A stretch of 64,000 nt of DNA from Paraconexibacter algicola (lineage in GTDB: Bacteria > Actinomycetota > Thermoleophilia > Solirubrobacterales > Solirubrobacteraceae): assembly GCF_003044185.1 (NCBI RefSeq), contig NZ_PYYB01000002.1:434001-498000 (forward strand), read 5' to 3'. The position numbers were made by a program, and so were the translations under genes. This document shows, in pieces, positions 62,517 through 64,000 of this stretch. Position 1 is the first letter of the stretch, and every line of letters starts with the position of its first letter. The notes under the pieces are model-generated. The model had not been told where the DNA came from, searched no databases, and saw only the letters and a list, made by a program, of their open reading frames with translations.

Positions 62517-62855
62517 GTGCCGACGTTCCAGGGCCTCGAGTTCGACTACGCGCTGCACCTGCTCCCGCCCGGCCGCATGGGCTTCAGCCGCTGGCGCTGG
62601 GAGCTGTGGCACGGCAGCACGCTGCTGGCCACGGGCTGGCGCACAGACCGCGGCGCCGCCGTGCGCGCCCTCCAGGGCCACGGGGCGCGCGTCGCGCTGC
62701 GGATGTTCGGCCTGCGGCGCGAGCCGCCCGCGCCCGCGACGCTCACGCGCGACCTCGCGCCCGGCCGGGCGCTGAAGGTCGAGCTCGGTGCCGTCAGCTT
62801 CACGCTGATGCCGCGCGGCCTGGACCGGGACCTCGTCCCGGTCGCCGCCGGCTGA
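62517..62855 (+). CDS. Small protein of unknown function
   Basis: A 112-aa protein, beta-rich in appearance with many Trp and Arg (GFSRWRWELWHGSTLLATGW). No TM or signal. TAGCCT eight bases before the GTG; that TAG is also the stop of the AAA gene. Not recognised. Three bases separate it from the convergent folK stop. Confidence 0.65.
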   Translation: MPTFQGLEFDYALHLLPPGRMGFSRWRWELWHGSTLLATGWRTDRGAAVRALQGHGARVALRMFGLRREPPAPATLTRDLAPGRALKVELGAVSFTLMPRGLDRDLVPVAAG

Positions 62856-62858
62856 CGC

Positions 62859-63380
62859 TCAGCCGGCCGGCGGGACCTGCAGCGGCGCGCCCTCGCGGCG
62901 CACGCCCTCGTCCAGCGGCAGCGCGGCGAGCGCCTGCGCCAGCGACGCCCCGTCCGGGGTGCGCAGCTCGAGGTCGAGCTCCAGCAGCGGCACGAGCACG
63001 AAGCGGCGCGAGGTCACCTGCTCGTGCGGCAGCGTCAGCCGCTCGCTGCGGTACGGGGCGTCCCCGAGCAGCAGCAGGTCGACGTCGATCGGGCGCGGCC
63101 CGTGACGCACGTAGCCGTCCTCCCCGGCGAGGATGCGACCGAGCTCCCGCTCGACGGCCTTGCACGCGTCGAGCAGCGCCTCGGGCGCGAGATCGGTCTC
63201 GATCCGCACGCACGCGTTGAGGAACGACGGCTGGTCGAGGACCTCGCCGACCGGATCGGTGTCGTAGGTCGAGCTCGCCGCCGTGACCGTGACGCCCTGT
63301 GCGGGCAGCAGGTCGACCGCCCGCTGCAGGTTGCCGCGCCGGTCGCCGACGTTGGAGCCCAGGCCGAGGTAGCCGGTCAC
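62859..63380 (-). CDS. folK: 2-amino-4-hydroxy-6-hydroxymethyldihydropteridine pyrophosphokinase
   Basis: A 173-aa HPPK, transferring pyrophosphate to the pterin in folate synthesis. Signature GLGSNVGDRRGNL, YDTDPVGEVLDQPSFLN, and the catalytic RHGPRPIDVDLLLLGD and LPHEQVTSRRFVLVPL. The GTG start overlaps the NTF2-like gene stop (GTGA). Confidence 0.96.
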   Translation of the reverse strand: MTGYLGLGSNVGDRRGNLQRAVDLLPAQGVTVTAASSTYDTDPVGEVLDQPSFLNACVRIETDLAPEALLDACKAVERELGRILAGEDGYVRHGPRPIDVDLLLLGDAPYRSERLTLPHEQVTSRRFVLVPLLELDLELRTPDGASLAQALAALPLDEGVRREGAPLQVPPAG

Positions 63381-63769
63381 GCGCCGGTCCCCTGCTCCTG
63401 GAGCGCGGCGAGCGCGCGGCCCATGCCCTCGACGACGGCCTGCAGGCCGCTCAGCGGGCGGATCATCACCGTCAGTTCCGTGACGAGGCCGTCCGCGCCG
63501 ACGGTCAGCAGGTCGACGCCCTCGATCTCGCGGTCGCCGACGGTGGCGCGGAAGCGGAGCACCGCGCGGTCGCCGTCGTGCAGCTCGTCGACGTAGCGGA
63601 AGTCCTCGAACACCTGCAGCACCCCGGCGAGCACGAACGCGGTCGCGTCGCGGCCCGCGTAGGGCTTGTGGACCGCCGGGGAGCAGAAGACGACGTCGGG
63701 CGCCAGGGTGGCGACCAGCGCCGCGTGGTCGTGGGCCACGACGGCGTCACGGAAGGCGAGCGTGCTCAT
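63377..63769 (-). CDS. SnoaL-like / NTF2-fold protein
   Basis: A 130-aa alpha+beta barrel protein of the SnoaL type (FRDAVVAHDHAALVATLAPDVVF, PYAGRDATAFVLAGV, and beta strands to the C-terminus). A small polyketide-cyclase-like or ligand-binding fold; function unknown. Coupled to folK. Confidence 0.82.
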   Translation of the reverse strand: MSTLAFRDAVVAHDHAALVATLAPDVVFCSPAVHKPYAGRDATAFVLAGVLQVFEDFRYVDELHDGDRAVLRFRATVGDREIEGVDLLTVGADGLVTELTVMIRPLSGLQAVVEGMGRALAALQEQGTGA

Positions 63770-63788
63770 GCGCAGACCCTCTCACGTC

Positions 63789-64000
63789 TCAGCGGTCGCG
63801 TCGCGCCCGCAGCAGCGCCAGCTGCCGGCCCTGCACCAGCAGCGTGCCGTCGGGCGCCCAGATCTCGGCGTCCTCCTCCGACAGTCCGTCCCGGGACGTC
63901 CCGGAGCGGTAGCGGCCGATCAGCGGCGTCGCCGGGTCGAGCGCGAGCGCGACCTCGGGCGCCCGGAAGTGGACGGTGAGGTCGAGGGTCGGCGCGCCCG
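63789..64000 (-). CDS. Acyl-CoA thioesterase-like (hot-dog, TesB type) protein, 5' end missing
   Basis: The last 70 residues of a gene entering from the right edge. LDLTVHFRAP and DGLSEEDAEIWAPDGTLLVQ with the final QLALLR match the second hot-dog domain of TesB-family thioesterases. The catalytic N-terminal part is outside the window. Confidence 0.65.
   Translation of the reverse strand, partial: GAPTLDLTVHFRAPEVALALDPATPLIGRYRSGTSRDGLSEEDAEIWAPDGTLLVQGRQLALLRARRDR

Overview
The window is very GC-rich (roughly 75% by eye), has almost no gene-free DNA and shows no insertion sequences, prophage or CRISPR array. Gene content (CarD, DisA, RadA, ClpC, a Bacillus-SigH-type sigma factor, an RskA/SigK pair, an AGPS-like enzyme) points to an actinobacterium of the Thermoleophilia, most likely Solirubrobacterales (Conexibacter/Patulibacter-like). 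That placement is inference; there is no rRNA here to confirm it.

Layout. 1-5.7 kb: a GMC oxidoreductase cut by the window edge, a GT-C membrane glycosyltransferase and two tandem secreted glycosidase-like proteins. 5.7-12.2 kb: xseA-xseB, an enolase-superfamily protein, a 3-hydroxyacyl-CoA dehydrogenase, a GST, and a PucR regulator divergent from a fatty-acid desaturase that is followed by a structured RNA candidate. 12.5-19.8 kb: two hydrolase/membrane genes, a secreted nitrilase-sialidase fusion, a pterin dehydratase, a BtuF-like protein and a GT4 glycosyltransferase. 19.8-25.9 kb: rhomboid protease, anti-sigma/sigma pair, a second ECF sigma factor, a fused PlsC-GpsA enzyme, and a DnaJ-domain gene abutting tRNA-Thr. 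26-35 kb: accessory and regulated genes: hemolysin III, an MFS pump with divergent HxlR, TetR-glpD-AGPS, an M28 peptidase and another TetR. 35-58.9 kb: a conserved housekeeping block in the ancient Firmicute/Actinobacteria order (coaX, dus, greA, lysS, clpC, radA, disA, carD, ispD, ispF, cysS, rlmB, sigH), interrupted by a plus-strand insertion holding an MFS-cNMP-patatin triple fusion. 58.9-64 kb: GST, alpha/beta hydrolase divergent from a TetR-AAA ATPase operon, folK, an NTF2-like protein and an acyl-CoA thioesterase-like fragment.

Expression. More than twenty genes carry a TANNNT hexamer 6-7 bases (sometimes 8-10) upstream of their start codon, the geometry expected of leaderless mRNAs. 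It helps decide several starts. Genes within operons instead overlap as ATGA, GTGA or TGATG, including one apparent CTGA (lysS). Against this background sigH stands out with a full TTGACA-N17-TAGGTT promoter and a leader of about 140 bases.

Best candidates for something new: the MFS-cNMP-patatin protein beside a free cNMP protein; the nitrilase-sialidase fusion with Ser in place of the catalytic Cys; divergent leaderless gene pairs separated by only 14 and 23 bp with overlapping -10 elements; a 53-codon ORF coupled to clpC; a 31-aa membrane peptide behind an ECF-like promoter; and a small RNA candidate with an exposed anti-Shine-Dalgarno stretch.
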